This document shows, one piece after another, positions 1-12,434 of a stretch of DNA of 64,000 bases (within the stretch, counting starts at the first letter, position 1; every line of letters begins with the position of its first letter). The stretch spans positions 768,501 through 832,500 of the forward strand of contig NC_006670.1 in NCBI RefSeq assembly GCF_000091045.1, in the 5' to 3' direction. This DNA comes from Cryptococcus deneoformans JEC21. Its lineage: Eukaryota > Basidiomycota > Tremellomycetes > Tremellales > Cryptococcaceae. The translations under genes and the position numbers were made by a program. The notes below the pieces were generated by a model. It was not told where the DNA came from. It searched no databases and worked only from the letters and a program-made list of their open reading frames with translations.

Positions 1-2601
1 CAGGAAATGATGGCGAGATTACCGAAGAAAATGGCTATGAGGTCTATCCTAAGGGGCCAGCCAGGCAAGTGAGTGCTTCGGTCAGGTCGATGTAATACAA
101 GCTTGATATAAACTCATACCATTGTGCTGTTTTTAGCCTAGTAGCGTGCAAAGGGGCAGTGTGCAATTCGTAATTATGCTTTCATTCTTCTCTGTTCTTG
201 TAAAGGTCACTTCTGACACCTTTTCACAGCTCTCCAAGTACCCTGGTGACCCTAGTACCCCAGGGGAACCAGCTTACAAGAACGCTTCCCGCCTCGAGGG
301 GGGTAATCAACCATCTATACCATCGTGGGTACCGACTTCGCTGGCCTTTCTGTGATTGCCAGCTTCTAACATTGCCTAGGATCCCCATGTCTTATGAGGA
401 CGTCATTCCGTTCCTCAAAGCACTTGAGGGCAAGGGTATACATGCTTCTGACTTGGGGCCAGATTGGGTTGGAGGTTTGGGTTATCATGGCGTTGATTAC
501 TACATTGGTCCCAGTGATGTGGATCTGCATTTGGTCAACGAAGTCAATACCAGAGTTATGCCCATTTGGAGTAAGTAGGACAAAAGCAACTGCGCATCCG
601 CTTACCACACCGTTTAGATACAATGGCTGTCATCCCAGGCCACATAACGGACGAAGTGATCATTCTTGGTAATCACCGAGACGGTGAGTTTACCAACGTG
701 CATCATGTGTTAACCAGCTAATGATCTCTGACCGATTAGCATGGGTGCTTGGAGCCTCCGATCCTAACTCAGGTACGGCCTCTCAATTCGAAGTCATACG
801 TGGCCTAGGTACCCTTTTGAGGAAAGGTTGGAAGCCCCTCAGGACAATTATGCTTGCCAGTTGGGATGCGGAAGAATATGGGCTAATCGGTAGTACCGAG
901 TGGGCTGAAGACTTCGGAGACTGGCTGCAGACGAACGGTGAGTTTACGAGTGTATCGGACGCATAACCATTCAGATGACCTGATCATCCTGAAGCTGCTG
1001 CTTATCTCAACATGGACAGCTCTGCATCCGGAAGCAACTTCCACGCATCCGCCTCTCCTGTGAGTTGATGTTTCAACTGTGTCTCCGTCAATCTAACTGA
1101 CCCATTTTGTCTTTGTAGTCCCTCGCCCTTCTCGTCCGATCAGCGGCTGAAGAAGTAGAATCAAGCTCAAGCCCTTCTAAATCAGTGTTCGACACCAGAT
1201 TTGACGCCGGCAATTGGGAACAATTCAACATGGAAAAGCTTGGGAACCATGTTGGCCTGGGGGTTCCACTGTCGGAAAAGAAAGGGTCTGGGATCGGCGC
1301 TTTAGGGTAAGCTATGTTGGGGTGCTTCTTATATGACATGGGAAAACTCATGCCACCTAGTTCTGGATCTGACTTTACTCCCTTTCTTCAACGATACGGT
1401 GTATGTTAACTGAGACAGGGCAAATGGAACCATGGCTGACTTCAATGACAGATTGCTTCGAGTGAGCTTGGGCATAAGGGTGGTCCTAAAGACGCTGTGT
1501 ATCATTATCACAGCATTTACGATTCATTCACTTGGCAAAAGAAGTATGCCATCACCTACATACTGCATTGCGCATACTGACGCAATGGATTTAGGTTTGG
1601 AGATGTCGGTTTCCATCGACATACTGATGCAGCCAAGGTCATTGGCTTATTGCGTAAGTAACGGTCAGGTGGAAGTGCTGGTAGATAAGGACTGACGGCT
1701 GTATTGTGAAAGTTTTGCGTCTGGCTGATGGACTGATCTTACCTCTCAATACCACCCAGTACACCCGCGATCTCGAGTACTATCTTGAAAAGTACGTCAC
1801 GTTGGACCTTGTGCAATCGTCTGACCATTTTCAGGGTCCAGGATGTCAGCAAAATTGATCTGAGGACTTTGGAAATTGATTTTGAACCGCTTGCTGATGC
1901 TATCGAAGCTGCCCAGACTGCTTCAGGTGAACTGGACAAGCAACGGCATAAGGCACTAAAGAAGCTTCATAAGTTGATAGGAAAACCCGCGCATGGCAAG
2001 TACGGTATCTTCAAGACAATGTTACGTGGATGTGGGTGGAGAGTTGAAGAGGGTAAAGAAGTCGATTACAGTTTGCAGACCTGGGAGGAAGGTCCAAAAG
2101 AGGGAATCTCCTCCTTTCCGCACCCTAGGCTTCCTTTCCCATTACCTACTCCAGGAAGGATTCGTGAAATTAAGAAGGTCTTGAAAGAGATTAGGATCAT
2201 CAATAGGAAGCTGCAGAACTTTGAGTCCGGTTTCCTTTCACAAGATGGTTTAAAGGTTGGTGTGCCAATTTGGCCTTTCTTATCACCAAACTGAGCCGAA
2301 GTCTTTACAGGATCGAGAATGGTATAAGCATAAGGGAACGGCCCCAGGTCTTTGGCTTGGCTACGGTGCCACAACTGTAGGTGTTGAATCAATGTGCTGT
2401 TGAGTTATTGCTGAAGTCTCACCATCATAGTTTCCTGCTCTCACTGAAGGTCAGTACCAAAAGTCTTCCAACACAATAACCCTCTTATTGATGCCTATAG
2501 TTATAGCTATTACTATTGACCACTCCCCTAAGTTGGCGCAGAAAGAAGTCCATGAGCTAGCGAAAATGATAAACAAGATTGCTAAGTACCTTGTGGCTTG
2601 A
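1..2601 (+). CDS. Glutamate carboxypeptidase II-like M28 metallopeptidase (5' partial)
   Basis: A zinc peptidase of family M28B (glutamate carboxypeptidase II / transferrin-receptor fold, as in yeast Vps70 and Tre1/2). The N-terminus lies left of the window. About a dozen short introns are removed to read it through. All five expected zinc ligands are visible: His in [13 protein letters not shown] and the Asp of that motif, the Glu pair in [18 protein letters not shown], Asp in [11 protein letters not shown], and His in [11 protein letters not shown]. The last roughly 250 residues match the helical dimerization domain and contain a conserved [18 protein letters not shown] segment before the stop. 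Family members are usually type II membrane proteins of the endomembrane system, but the anchor cannot be seen here. The true substrate is unknown. ORC5 follows on the same strand after about 350 bp. Confidence 0.88.
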
Positions 2602-2948
2602 ATGGGATCAGCTGTTTTTTGCTCTTAATATGTTAGCTATATGTTACCGCCGAATAAATCACTTTACAGATAAATGAAGGCCTAGTAGCCTCTTCTGAAT
2701 AAATGCAACCGTGACAGGAATTTTCTGAATGCAATATGTATATATATGTACCTATAAACTATCAGAAAACCTGATCCGATGGACGGCACTGCGGCTCACG
2801 CATTCAGTTCATCGCGTTGCTTGCTGTCGGCGAGCTTGTCGCGCCCGGAATGTCAACAACAAATAATAGGAACTCGTCTCGACTCACCATCCCTTTGTAT
2901 GCTCATCATTTTATCTTCTTCCCTAACACATATTCGCCGCTTGCAACA
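2602..2948. other. Intergenic spacer, M28 peptidase to ORC5
   Basis: The 3' flank of the peptidase gene (AT-rich, with aataaa-like stretches) followed by the ORC5 5' region. The ORC5 reading frame stays open upstream with ATGs at 2817 and 2850, so part of this spacer could be coding. No other feature seen. Confidence 0.5.
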
Positions 2949-4686
2949 ATGGCAGAATGTCTCAAGACTCTTCTATCTGTGCCTTCTGCACCATCTTTCA
3001 TCTATCTTCATCATCCGCACCATTCGTCTCTCTCCCTTCCCTTGCCATACAGCCAAAAACATTTAGTCAAGATTGATACGATTGAACATCGTACCCCTCG
3101 ACTACTGCTTAATGGGATCTTACTTCGGTTAATCGGCGGAGATACGGATGTGGGTGAGGCCAGAACCTGGGATGAGTTCAGTCTGAGACTCAAACGATGG
3201 TGGAGTGACAAGGTGTATTTGGCCGAGGGAAAGAGTAAGGGCAAACAGACGGAAACATATGCGAAAGATGAGGCACAGGAAAGGAGCCTGGTACTGGTCA
3301 TCACACATGCGGAGAGACTGAAAACAGTCATGGGAAATAACTGGCCTGTGATCGTTCGACTAGCCGAGCTTGTAAGTCGGCGTCTATGATACGTATAACA
3401 GCTGACTTGCTTTTGATGGCAGACTGGTGTGCGGAGTACAGTCGTACTTGCCTCTTCAGTACCCTGGGACTATGTACGTCCTCCTCGAGCTGATGCTCCA
3501 GAACCTCTGCATGTCTATCTTCCTTCTCCTTCGCGCGATGGTATGACTGTGAGCCGTATAAGACGGATTGCCATTACTGACTTTCGATAGAAATCAGAAC
3601 GGCGCTCCTTCCAGCCTCCGCTCATCCTCTCTATCCTCGGTTCCTTGATCTTCTCCTGTCAACAATTTTACCCCTTGTGACTCCTCCCATTGAAGAACTC
3701 CATTACTTATCTAAATCGCTCTGGCCGCTGTACACATCTACTCTCCCCCCGCATTACGAGATGACCCATCTCGGTCTTCCATATCCTGATCCCGCCAAAC
3801 CTCCCCCAAAATTGGCAGTTGATGTCAAGCTCTTCACTACCCTTCAGCATCACATCACTCTCCCCTTAGCTTCAGCTGTAGAGTCACTTCTACCAAGGCA
3901 AATCGGCCACCTGGAATTCGTATCTGCCCTTCGTCCTCATCCTGGTAAAGAGAGGGCGTTACCTAAGCTTCCTGAACGCCCTTTACCCCTTGCTGCGAGA
4001 CTTTTACTCATTGCAGCTTACTGTGCTAGTTACAACCCGTCCAAAACAGACTCGAGGCTCTTTGGGAGAGGATATTCTGCAAATGGGAAGAGGAAAAAAG
4101 GTGGTGGAATGAGACGGACCGGGTACGGTAAAGTCCGAATGGGCAAAGTAAGTAGTTTTCATCAAACAAGATAGACTGACCGCGAATGGCTCTCAGGTTC
4201 CGCAAAGACTCCTTGGCCCTAAACCTTTCCCTGTCGACCGCCTTCTTTCTCTTTTCTTTGCGATTTACGCGGAACATGCACCTCGTCCTGCTGAACTGGA
4301 GCACCTCGAGGAGTCCTCCTCGGACGATGAGTCAGTACCCCTAACCTGGCCGCCAACGATAGCTACAGATAACGGAAAACGAGATCGTAAACGCAAGAGA
4401 GAAAGAGAACAGGAACAGGCCTGGGACGATGAAGTGGAGTGGTTGATGGGTAGTACAAAGTTTTGGGGGATGGTAAGTATATTTTGATCTTTTTTGGAGC
4501 CCTGCTGATCAGACTTAGTTACCTGAGCTAGAATCCCAAGGTTTGTTGAAAAGAGTGTCTCCACCTGATAGGCTGGACAATATCATGCTCCGTTGTGAAA
4601 TTGATTATGAGATGGCCAAAAATTTAGCGAAAGATTCCAAGCTGGGTTTCACCCTCGATGACTATCTCTACGAAGCGATCATGTAA
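2949..4686 (+). CDS. ORC5: Origin recognition complex subunit 5
   Basis: Subunit of the six-protein ORC that marks replication origins and loads MCM in the nucleus. Five exons (2949-3371, 3423-3540, 3591-4147, 4197-4472, 4519-4686) give 513 residues. The diagnostic part is the C-terminal ORC5 domain: a segment reading CASYNPSKTDSRLFGRG, a basic KRKKGGGMRR stretch, and the terminal LGFTLDDYLYEAIM. The N-terminal AAA-like half carries SSVPWDYVRPP, typical of this subunit. The place where Walker A should lie (IYLHHPHHSS) lacks the GKT/S core, so ATP binding by this subunit is doubtful. Upstream in-frame ATGs at 2817 and 2850 exist; 2949 was chosen because the family begins near this point. It converges with the hydrolase gene below, with 67 bp between stops. 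Confidence 0.88.
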
Positions 4687-4753
4687 TTGATCAACCCCAT
4701 TATGCATTTCCACTTCTTGCTTCTGTATTGATAACACACTAGAAAGAGATAGA

Positions 4754-6597
4754 TTAAGCAGTCCATTCGAGGTATCCATCCTTTCCCTTCTTGCAACAAG
4801 CATTCACAACTTCTTTGACCCGCTTTATAACCTCATCCCTCCTAGTCCCTCCTACGTCGCCCTGGGCATCCACAAATTGCTCGATCAACTCTTCCTCTAA
4901 AAGCGCAAATGCGCCGGAGCCAGGGGCATATCCATCAACTGCTGCCCGCACAGCCTCTTCAGATGGAAGACCATATTTTCGGAACTGGCCCCAGGTAGAG
5001 TCTCTACCAGAATCGAGCTTGCTCGCGGAAGAGGGAGTGAATTCAATTTCGGGTTTGTCAGCGACGTGAGGTGATGATGCAGAAAAGAATCTTGAGTTAA
5101 TATTCTGAGGGGACAAAGACTCTTCGTTGATGTCCTTAGGTGCCCACGCAACTGGGCCTTTGGAGCGATCAATAAGCACCGCCGAAACACCAGTGATGAA
5201 GTCATCTGTCGCACGGTTGGTTCCGGAGTAAGCAGTGGCCATTGATATGTCGTTCAACAACGTTCGGTCAAGACGACGGATCTCTCGGGCCTTGCGATAG
5301 TTTTGAAGGGCAACAGCCATACCCGTCGGGGAGCGAGCTTCCATTTGAAGCTTCTGATGGGCAGCCCATTCCTTGACCTCAGAAGAAAGTTTATCGTCTG
5401 ATTGTGATTTGTCTAGGGCAGCGTAAATCTCTTGAATACTCTTCTTATTAAAAGTTTTGTCAAGGAACTTGCGAATCTCGCCCTTGATGGGAGTATGCCC
5501 GTCAGGGGAAGATTTCGATGAGGCTTCGCTGGTAGCAGAAGCGGGCGCGGTATAGGCGGAAATCAAAGAGGAAATGTTCGCAGGAGTGGGGGAAGGGTGC
5601 TGAGTGATCTGGTAGACGATATCCGAGATGTTGTTTTCGGTCACATAGTGCGTAGCAATACCAAGTTCACTGAAGTACATCAGTATGTTGATCAATGTTA
5701 GGATGTAACTGTTACATACTAGGCTGCACGACCGTACACCTCCTGGCCGGTCACCGCTAGCCAAGCGCCGATGAACCCATCGAGTTGAGCGAAATAGTAG
5801 TTGGAACCGACGTCAGGGGAATAGCCAATCTTGGTCTCAGGCATGGCGAAGATGGTGCGGGGAGTAGCTATTCTGATGTGCGCAGGGAGAGAAAGACCGC
5901 CGCCGCCACCCACTACACAATGATCAGTAAGTCGGTCGAGTTTGCGATGATAACGCACTAGTAACACCGTCAATGACAGCGACATAAGGTTTTCCCAATC
6001 TTGCGAGCAACCAGTTGAGCTGAAATTCACTTTTGAAAAATGGAACCGCTGTTTGCTTGCCCTCCTTAAGGTCGAGGACGAGTTCTGATGATGAAAAGCA
6101 AGTCAGATTTTGACCGAATAATGAACTCAGCTTCTTACGCTTTACGTCTCCACCGGCGCAAAATGCCCGACTATCGCCAGTTCCGATGATGACTTTACAA
6201 GAATCAAGTTCCCGCCAAGCCTAATTCGGGTGAAAATGCGTTGGAAAACATTTATGAATCTCAGCTGTATGCGGGTTGAAAAAAAGACGCACCTTGATTT
6301 TACTTGAGAGAGAATCGATCATCTCAAGGTTGAGGGAATTCAGCTTGGCAGATCGATTGAGCTTGTATATCCTAGTGTCTTGCTGAGACTCGAAAAGCAC
6401 GAGTTCCTGCAAATGATCAGTTTAGCGCTCTGCGGGATTGACACAACAAGCTGCACTACCTGGACATATATACGTACCTCACGCGGGGCGGCCATCTGCG
6501 CAGATGAAGAGAGATGTCTGTTGAGTACTGCGAGCCTAGAGGTGGCCGTTGGGCGAGACATACGCTGTAGGAGCTGTATGCGAGCTGTGGAAGACAT
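4754..6597 (-). CDS. EHD3: Mitochondrial 3-hydroxyisobutyryl-CoA hydrolase
   Basis: Enoyl-CoA hydratase/isomerase-fold thioesterase that releases 3-hydroxyisobutyrate from its CoA ester in valine breakdown; the yeast homologue Ehd3 is also found with the small mitochondrial ribosomal subunit. Six exons (6478-6597, 6293-6406, 6139-6220, 5959-6084, 5720-5912, 4754-5669) give 516 residues. The first about 40 residues are Arg/Ser-rich without acidic residues, a good mitochondrial presequence. Family marks seen: the oxyanion-hole stretch [10 protein letters not shown], the [15 protein letters not shown] loop, and [18 protein letters not shown] carrying the catalytic Glu and Asp. The C-terminal domain specific to this hydrolase (as opposed to plain crotonases) is present at full length. 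The start is the first ATG, in frame with the presequence. Confidence 0.93.
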
Positions 6598-7495
6598 TGG
6601 GGGCGGAGGAAGGAAATATGAGATTTATAAGGGTGATCTACGGCTATATAATTGCGCGATGAATACCCAGCTGGCTATTTTGGATGCCGAAAGAATAACT
6701 CGACGGAGACCCCCCTCATGTCCGCTCAATTTGAATCTTACGTAAAACTGCAAGCAGTGTTGCTGATTTGGGTCATTAATCCGTCAATCATCTTGGCGGT
6801 CTTTATATCTAATTAAGCATAAAAAGGGACAGAACGCAATGCACTGTAAAAGGGACAGACAAGCAAAAAAGTTGGTGTCCTCCCGGCTCTCTCTGCGCTG
6901 CTACGACTGTCCAATCCTCTTAAAGCACGTATGCCAAACCAGCCAGAATGATCCGTTACCGGCCTATCTGTCATTTACGAGAAATGAAAACTGGCTTGAT
7001 TACCGAGTTAAACCCAAACACAAAATCATGAGATCTTGGTGGGACTCGAACACACGGGCTAGAGGAGACGTGGCCGCAATGTGGCAGCGCTGAAGAGAGG
7101 AACTCCGTGAAAGTAAAAGAGCACCTTCCCCTAAGCCATTACAGCATAAAAGAGTTTGTCCATATTGCTTCTTTATATGGAACTTTCCGACTAACCGATT
7201 GTTACATGCAGGGCTGCGCGCATAGTAAAATAAATGACGAAGATCGTGTTCAGGCGCATACAAGGCGTTCAGGCTCTTTTGTTTTCTTTGTTTATCGTTC
7301 TTTACGACTCCAATTTATTCATCTTACACCCTATCTAATCTGTCATTTGACTTGATACAATAAGGTGCAGGTCTTCATCAGTGCAATAACATCTCTGAAG
7401 AGCATCGCACCGGCACAATAGCTATCCGTCACTTCTAAGTGATACGTTTGGCTTGGACTTATCAGTGTGCTACCGGATCTTCAGCACGGTCAAAC
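6598..7495. other. Intergenic region between EHD3 and BOS1
   Basis: About 900 bp between two divergent starts. It should contain both promoters. No convincing coding frame. A minus-strand tRNA T-arm-like sequence lies near 7034-7056 (see rejected items). Confidence 0.5.
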
Positions 7496-8487
7496 ATGCA
7501 GTCTTTAAATGCCTTGGGGAACAGGCAAATAGCGAGTTTGAATGCAGACTTGTCTAGAATGGAGAATGGTGAAGGAGGCCCGGCAATTCAAGGTGAGTTG
7601 CGCGACAGTTCAACCATATCCGGAAGAGTTATAGACATGGCGTATGTCACCCTTCTCACAATGAATTGGATGCTTATCCATCTCTTTCAAGGTCAAATTA
7701 CGACTACTCTCAGTGCTCTATCGCGACTGATAGACGATTATGATTCCATGGCGAGGAAGGAGATGGTTACCGTTGCCCGGGATAAGGCCAACACGTAGGT
7801 TCGATCTCTGTCTAATTCGGTCCAGCCCAAAAAGCGAACCGTTAAACTGATTACGCCAAAAGTCGAGTAGCAAGGTTAAAAAATGAACATAAGGAACTTA
7901 AATCAAGATTTGAACAAGCAAAAAACGAAAGTCAACTCAAAGTGGGTTGAGCGATTGTCCAGTTGCAGTTCCACTGATATGGTACCAGGCCCGGCAGGAT
8001 TTGCTCGGATCATCTTCCTCCTCTTCCCCCTATCCATCAACAGCGAGTACTTCTGTGTCTCAGCGTCGCGCGCCAAATCAATCATCCTTCGCAGAATCTC
8101 CATTTGCTTCCTCCGACCCTCTCTTTCGGCCCAATCACCCTCCATCATCGCGCGAGGATTTTGCTCTTCGCGAACACACTTTCTTACAAGAGTCTGAGAA
8201 CTCTATAGATCAATATATTGCGCAAGGAAGAGCAGTGCTGGGGAATCTTGTTGAACAGAAAGGAATGTTAAAGGGTACTAAGAGAAGACTATTGGACGCC
8301 GCGAATACGTTGGGAATGAGCAGAGAAACTATAGGATGGGTGGAAAGGCGGACGTGAGTAGTCTGCTGGACCTGTCATGTGGATCCTAACAGTGCATGAA
8401 ATTAGCAAACAAGATGCTTGGATCTTCGGTGCGGGAGCAACATTCACATTGTTTAGCTTCTGGGCGATTTGGTATTACTTGGGATAA
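7496..8487 (+). CDS. BOS1: Golgi Qb-SNARE, membrin/Bos1 family
   Basis: ER-to-Golgi vesicle fusion SNARE. The protein opens with MQSLNALGNRQIASLNADL, matching the membrin N-terminal helix, and has several coiled-coil segments. The SNARE motif contains NLVEQKGMLKGTKRRLLDA, with Gln at the zero-layer position (Qb class), then LGMSRETIGWVERR. The gene ends in a single C-terminal membrane anchor (AWIFGAGATFTLFSFWAIWY) with only two residues (LG) beyond. Five exons are inferred. The intron starting at 7943 is best closed at a ccag that joins QLK to ARQDLLG in frame; the nearer cag acceptor leads to a stop. A Ser/Pro-rich linker separates the N-terminal helices from the SNARE motif. An ATG at 7439 is in frame upstream, but family alignment favours 7496. 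Confidence 0.86.
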
Positions 8488-9049
8488 TCACGATATCGAC
8501 CGGTCATCTACATTATCTCTCACCATTAGCAAACAAAAGCAGTATGTCGACGGGACAATGAATCTTATATAATTACATTGGGGCATTAAAATGGGGCCCG
8601 TCTCTATCCAGCCCCCCCCCCACGCGCAGTTTATCTCCTTGTTGCATTCTTCTTCTTTCCTCCGTTCATTTCGCTTTAATATGTTCCCAATGCTAGAAAC
8701 TGTCGAATGATAAAGATAGCTTGATATGCAACTTGATGTGATAACACTCTACTACTTCGCTACCTTTCTTCGGTCTTTTTCGAATTTTTCCTTTGTCACT
8801 TCAACTGTGTGATTTATTTGGAGTTGCAACAAAGCCACCCATGCCTATCGAGTGATGAAACCTTGTCAGCGCGTAAAACGCACAATAGCCATAACGATGA
8901 TGGTTCTCATTGCTTCCTGAGCGTAGCGACTTGTCTTGCATTTTAACAAGAAAAGGAAGAGACTTATTCGTTCTTCTCGTTATTATTACTGGGCGTAGGT
9001 TGACGTTCCGTCGGAAACAATTGGTCTAATAAACGAAATCGTCGCCACG
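8488..9049. other. Intergenic region upstream of the synthase-like gene
   Basis: The 3' flank of BOS1 and 5' flank of the next gene, both plus strand. It holds a run of ten C residues at 8612-8621. No coding or RNA gene recognised. Confidence 0.5.
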
Positions 9050-12000
9050 ATGTCACAACAAGTCATTTCCGAAGTACGGCGTGATACAAAGTCCTCTCCA
9101 GGAAATCTCTCTTCTCAGAGTTCCCCGAGACACGCGACATTTATCGCGACTAACAGCGGGCAAGACAGTGATTCAGAAAGTCAATCAAGTCGCGCGGCAT
9201 CAGAGGCTGACGACGACGAGCCAAATAACTGGGACAGGGACAGAGGCCCGGACATTTCAGACAACAGCGAAGGCGCATCTAATCACAGTAGCAATCCAAG
9301 TACAAGCTCATTCTCCACGGATCAACAATTTTACCGTCCTGAAAAGGCTACCGAAGTGGGCTCTGATTCTGACTCTGATACCGATCACTCTTCGATACCA
9401 TCACAACGCTCAAGCGATATTGAGTACGAAGACGAAGCCGAAAAAGTACCCGGTCGGCAATATAACAGCAGCCCATCTTTATTCATCGACCCGTCTCCTG
9501 GTGTGTTCGCAATATCGTCAAATGAATCTTACAGTGTAGTAGCCACCGAAACTGGATCACAGCAAGGGTCTACAACGCTTGTATCTTCGAAAGAAGAAAG
9601 ATATACATTGGCTGAGGACTCGAGATATCTGCTTGCGGCCCATTCCAAAAGAGACAGAACCGTGCAGCAAGTCATGGCCCGTTTCTCCGCCCTTTGTGAG
9701 TTTACTCGCGAATACTGTTGAAATAGGATCAGCAATACTTACATGTCTCAGATATTTTCCCGATACTGGTAGCTGTTCCACTCACTCTTCTCCTGTCTCT
9801 CAATACTATTCTTCTCACTCCATTATACAATACGATTCCCTTGAGCCTGCATAATGTCACCCTCTACGCATTGTATACTGCTCCACCAACTCTGCTGTAC
9901 TGGGCTATGACGCTCGAGCGGTCCGCGAGAGAAGTTGTATCGGCCAATGTGTGCATTAGCCTTGCAGCTCTAAATGGAGACTTGGTCGCCGTCCTAGGAA
10001 GAAGGCTGGGGAGCTTGATGGGGAGATTGGCTGGCCCAGAATGGGGCGCTTGCTTTGCAAAGGCTATTCTAGGCTTTGGTGCTGTGGGGGGAGGATTGAT
10101 ATTTGCGCTTTTATGTTTTGTGAGCATTAGGATCCAGCGCTTATAGTATCTACTAAATTTTGGTGATAGGATCACATCCTCCCGATTACTCCGGCTAAAA
10201 GTTTGGCTGGCCGAATTCGAAATTTAGCCAATATCTCTGCTAGATCAACAGCGTTTATGTTGCATCTTTGGTTTGGCCAGCGTCTGCTGGATAGAAGATT
10301 GTCCGGCAGTGTCATGTTTCTTACCCAGAGCCCGGAAAAAGCGGTACGTTTTGTGTTCACAATACGGAAGCGAACAGTCCATGAAACTATTCCAGATTCT
10401 CTTCATAACACTATATCTCACTACAATCCATCTCTTTGTTCGCCCTGGGCCATCCTTAGCCTCATCCTTGAATGGACTGTATGGTTTCATCTCCGTTGGC
10501 TTAGGAGTCGCTCCTTCCAAACGGTCCGAGATATCGAAATATACCGCACTTTTACCTAAACGAGCTCCTTCATTCATTCTCTTTCTCCGACTCCCTCTCC
10601 TTGTCTTAGCTCTACGCCAGCAGATCTTCCTCCGACCCCCTGGCCAGAGAACCGATCCTTATGTGACCGCCCATGGAGAATTAAGGGTGCTGAGCTCGGA
10701 ACAGAGTTTTACCGGAAGGGTGGTGGTCGGCGATAATTTAAAAGACGGGTATAGATTTTTGAGGTGTGACCACTCAATTCTGGGAGGGCGTTGGTTCAGA
10801 GAAAGGGAAAATAATGGCGAGAAGACAATCGAATTGGGGGATTCGTGGGTGGTTGTTGCTGTTCCATCAACTTGAATCTGACAAAGCGCAGGATTTTCGC
10901 AGTGTTCAATTTACAGGAAGTGATGACTTTGGCTCATAGGTCGGATGAAAAAGAATCGCTTATCACAACTTTGGACCTCACTACGGATCTAAAAGTAACA
11001 TCTGAAGGCAAGGAGGATGAAGAACCATCACGCGGCTCTCGTTCTAATAGGGCCTTAGTCATGTGAGTGAAGCTTGAGATGCTGCTGTCATCGATTGACC
11101 AAAACTTACAGCGGTCTCGGGGCTGGTATCACGGCGCAAGGATTCTTGAGACGAGGATTCAATGTTGATGTAGTCGGTAAGTTCGTACTCTCTCAAGGCG
11201 TGACCGTCAGTGCTATCTAAATCATCTCCAGAAATCGATCCAGCTGTCTTCACTGCTACCGAAATATACTTTAATCTTTCTTCCTCCCATCTAACATCCG
11301 TGAACCTCTTGGATGGTTCTGTCTTCGTTTCCGAGCTCGCGACATTATCTCGTGTCAATATCACCGATCCTTCACTCGATTCGGAGACGTTGACAGCTTT
11401 GGAAAGGTTGCCTAAATGGGACTTTGTGGTACAAGATTGTTTTACAGGAGGGTCAGTACCAGGAGAAATGTTCACCAAAGAGTTTTGGGAGGATCTGGGT
11501 GAAATGGTAGCAGAAGATGGGCTCATTGCCATGGTGCGCCCTCTCTTGATCATAAGCGCTGGGGTTGACAGGAAATTAGAATTTTGTCGGACTGAAGATG
11601 AGCAAAGCCTCAAAAGCGGTATTAGTAACCTTAACATCTGTATTCCCACAGTGCAGGGCCTTTGGGGATGGATATGAAGTCAATCAGGGGCCAAACGATA
11701 TAACTAACATGGTAAGATGGCCGCAGGTCTTTCGCATTCATTCGACAGAGAGCTGACTTCCAGGGTCCAAAGGTCGTTTTCTGCACTGTGAGTTGATGTA
11801 AGAAAGGCAATTATGAGCGTCAAACTCACTACAGAGCGTATTAGAAAACTTATTCTCCAATACTGACGTTTCGCCGCCCTCGTCCATCGGACGTCCATCG
11901 CTCCCCTCTACGTTCACATGTATTCTCCACCTTCCTCCCCAACGAAATACAGTTGGACTCGATCATATCTGAGGAAGATTATCATGATACTCTTATGACG

Positions 12001-12158
12001 TTGAGAAGGGGGGATACAAAAAGGTTGGATTACTGGCAAAAGGAGACAGCTATTGCTACTTGGCGCGCAATGCAGAACAGTACGTATTATTCCTTTCTTG
12101 CAGAGCGGTTGCTGATGAGTAGTCAGTCTTAACTCCGGAGATGTGGATGGCTTACTGA
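9050..12158 (+). CDS. Multi-pass membrane protein with spermidine-synthase-like Rossmann domain
   Basis: Known in fungi as a spermine/spermidine synthase family protein of unknown reaction. About a dozen exons are inferred. The first about 215 residues are Ser/Asp/Glu-rich and probably disordered. They are followed by several hydrophobic segments between about 9760 and 10620, so the protein is membrane-embedded. The C-terminal half carries the family strand YRFLRCDHSILGGRWF, then a nucleotide/SAM-type loop NRALVIGLGAGITAQGF with an acidic strand end DVVEIDPAV, and KWDFVVQDCFTGG. True spermidine synthases have an Asp pair (DSSDP-like) at that last place; here it is DCFTGG, so polyamine synthesis should not be assumed. 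Basidiomycetes usually carry spermidine synthase as a fusion with saccharopine dehydrogenase, which also argues that this is a different enzyme. Non-nearest acceptors (attag) at two late introns restore the frame. Confidence 0.75.
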
Positions 12159-12434
12159 CTGCAGGATCATAAAATTGCATGAAATTACTGTACAGATATA
12201 GATGTACATATACTTATATATAACAAGAGTGAAATTTACAACCTTCACCATCATTGGCGCCTAACATTTGTCGATGTACATTATCAAGACAAGGACTGAA
12301 CTCCTTCGTTTCGCCATACAAGGACAGAGCAGATTCCCCCGCTCAATTGATCTTCTTCGATAATAAGGCCTTCATAGCCTATAAGCCCTGGTTTTTCGGA
12401 CGCAGTCAGCATCATATGCCTAGAGGAAGCGAAG

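Noticed and set aside
7028..7060. Minus-strand gttcgagtcccacc resembling a tRNA T-arm/B-box.
   Set aside because: No matching 5' acceptor strand (gatcttg) and no proper A-box at the right distance were found, and the T-stem has a mismatch. At best a tRNA relic.
7798..7812. ggttcgatctc, a B-box-like string.
   Set aside because: It lies in a BOS1 intron and has no tRNA structure around it.
8612..8621. Run of ten C residues.
   Set aside because: A simple homopolymer in a spacer; no structure or partner sequence around it.
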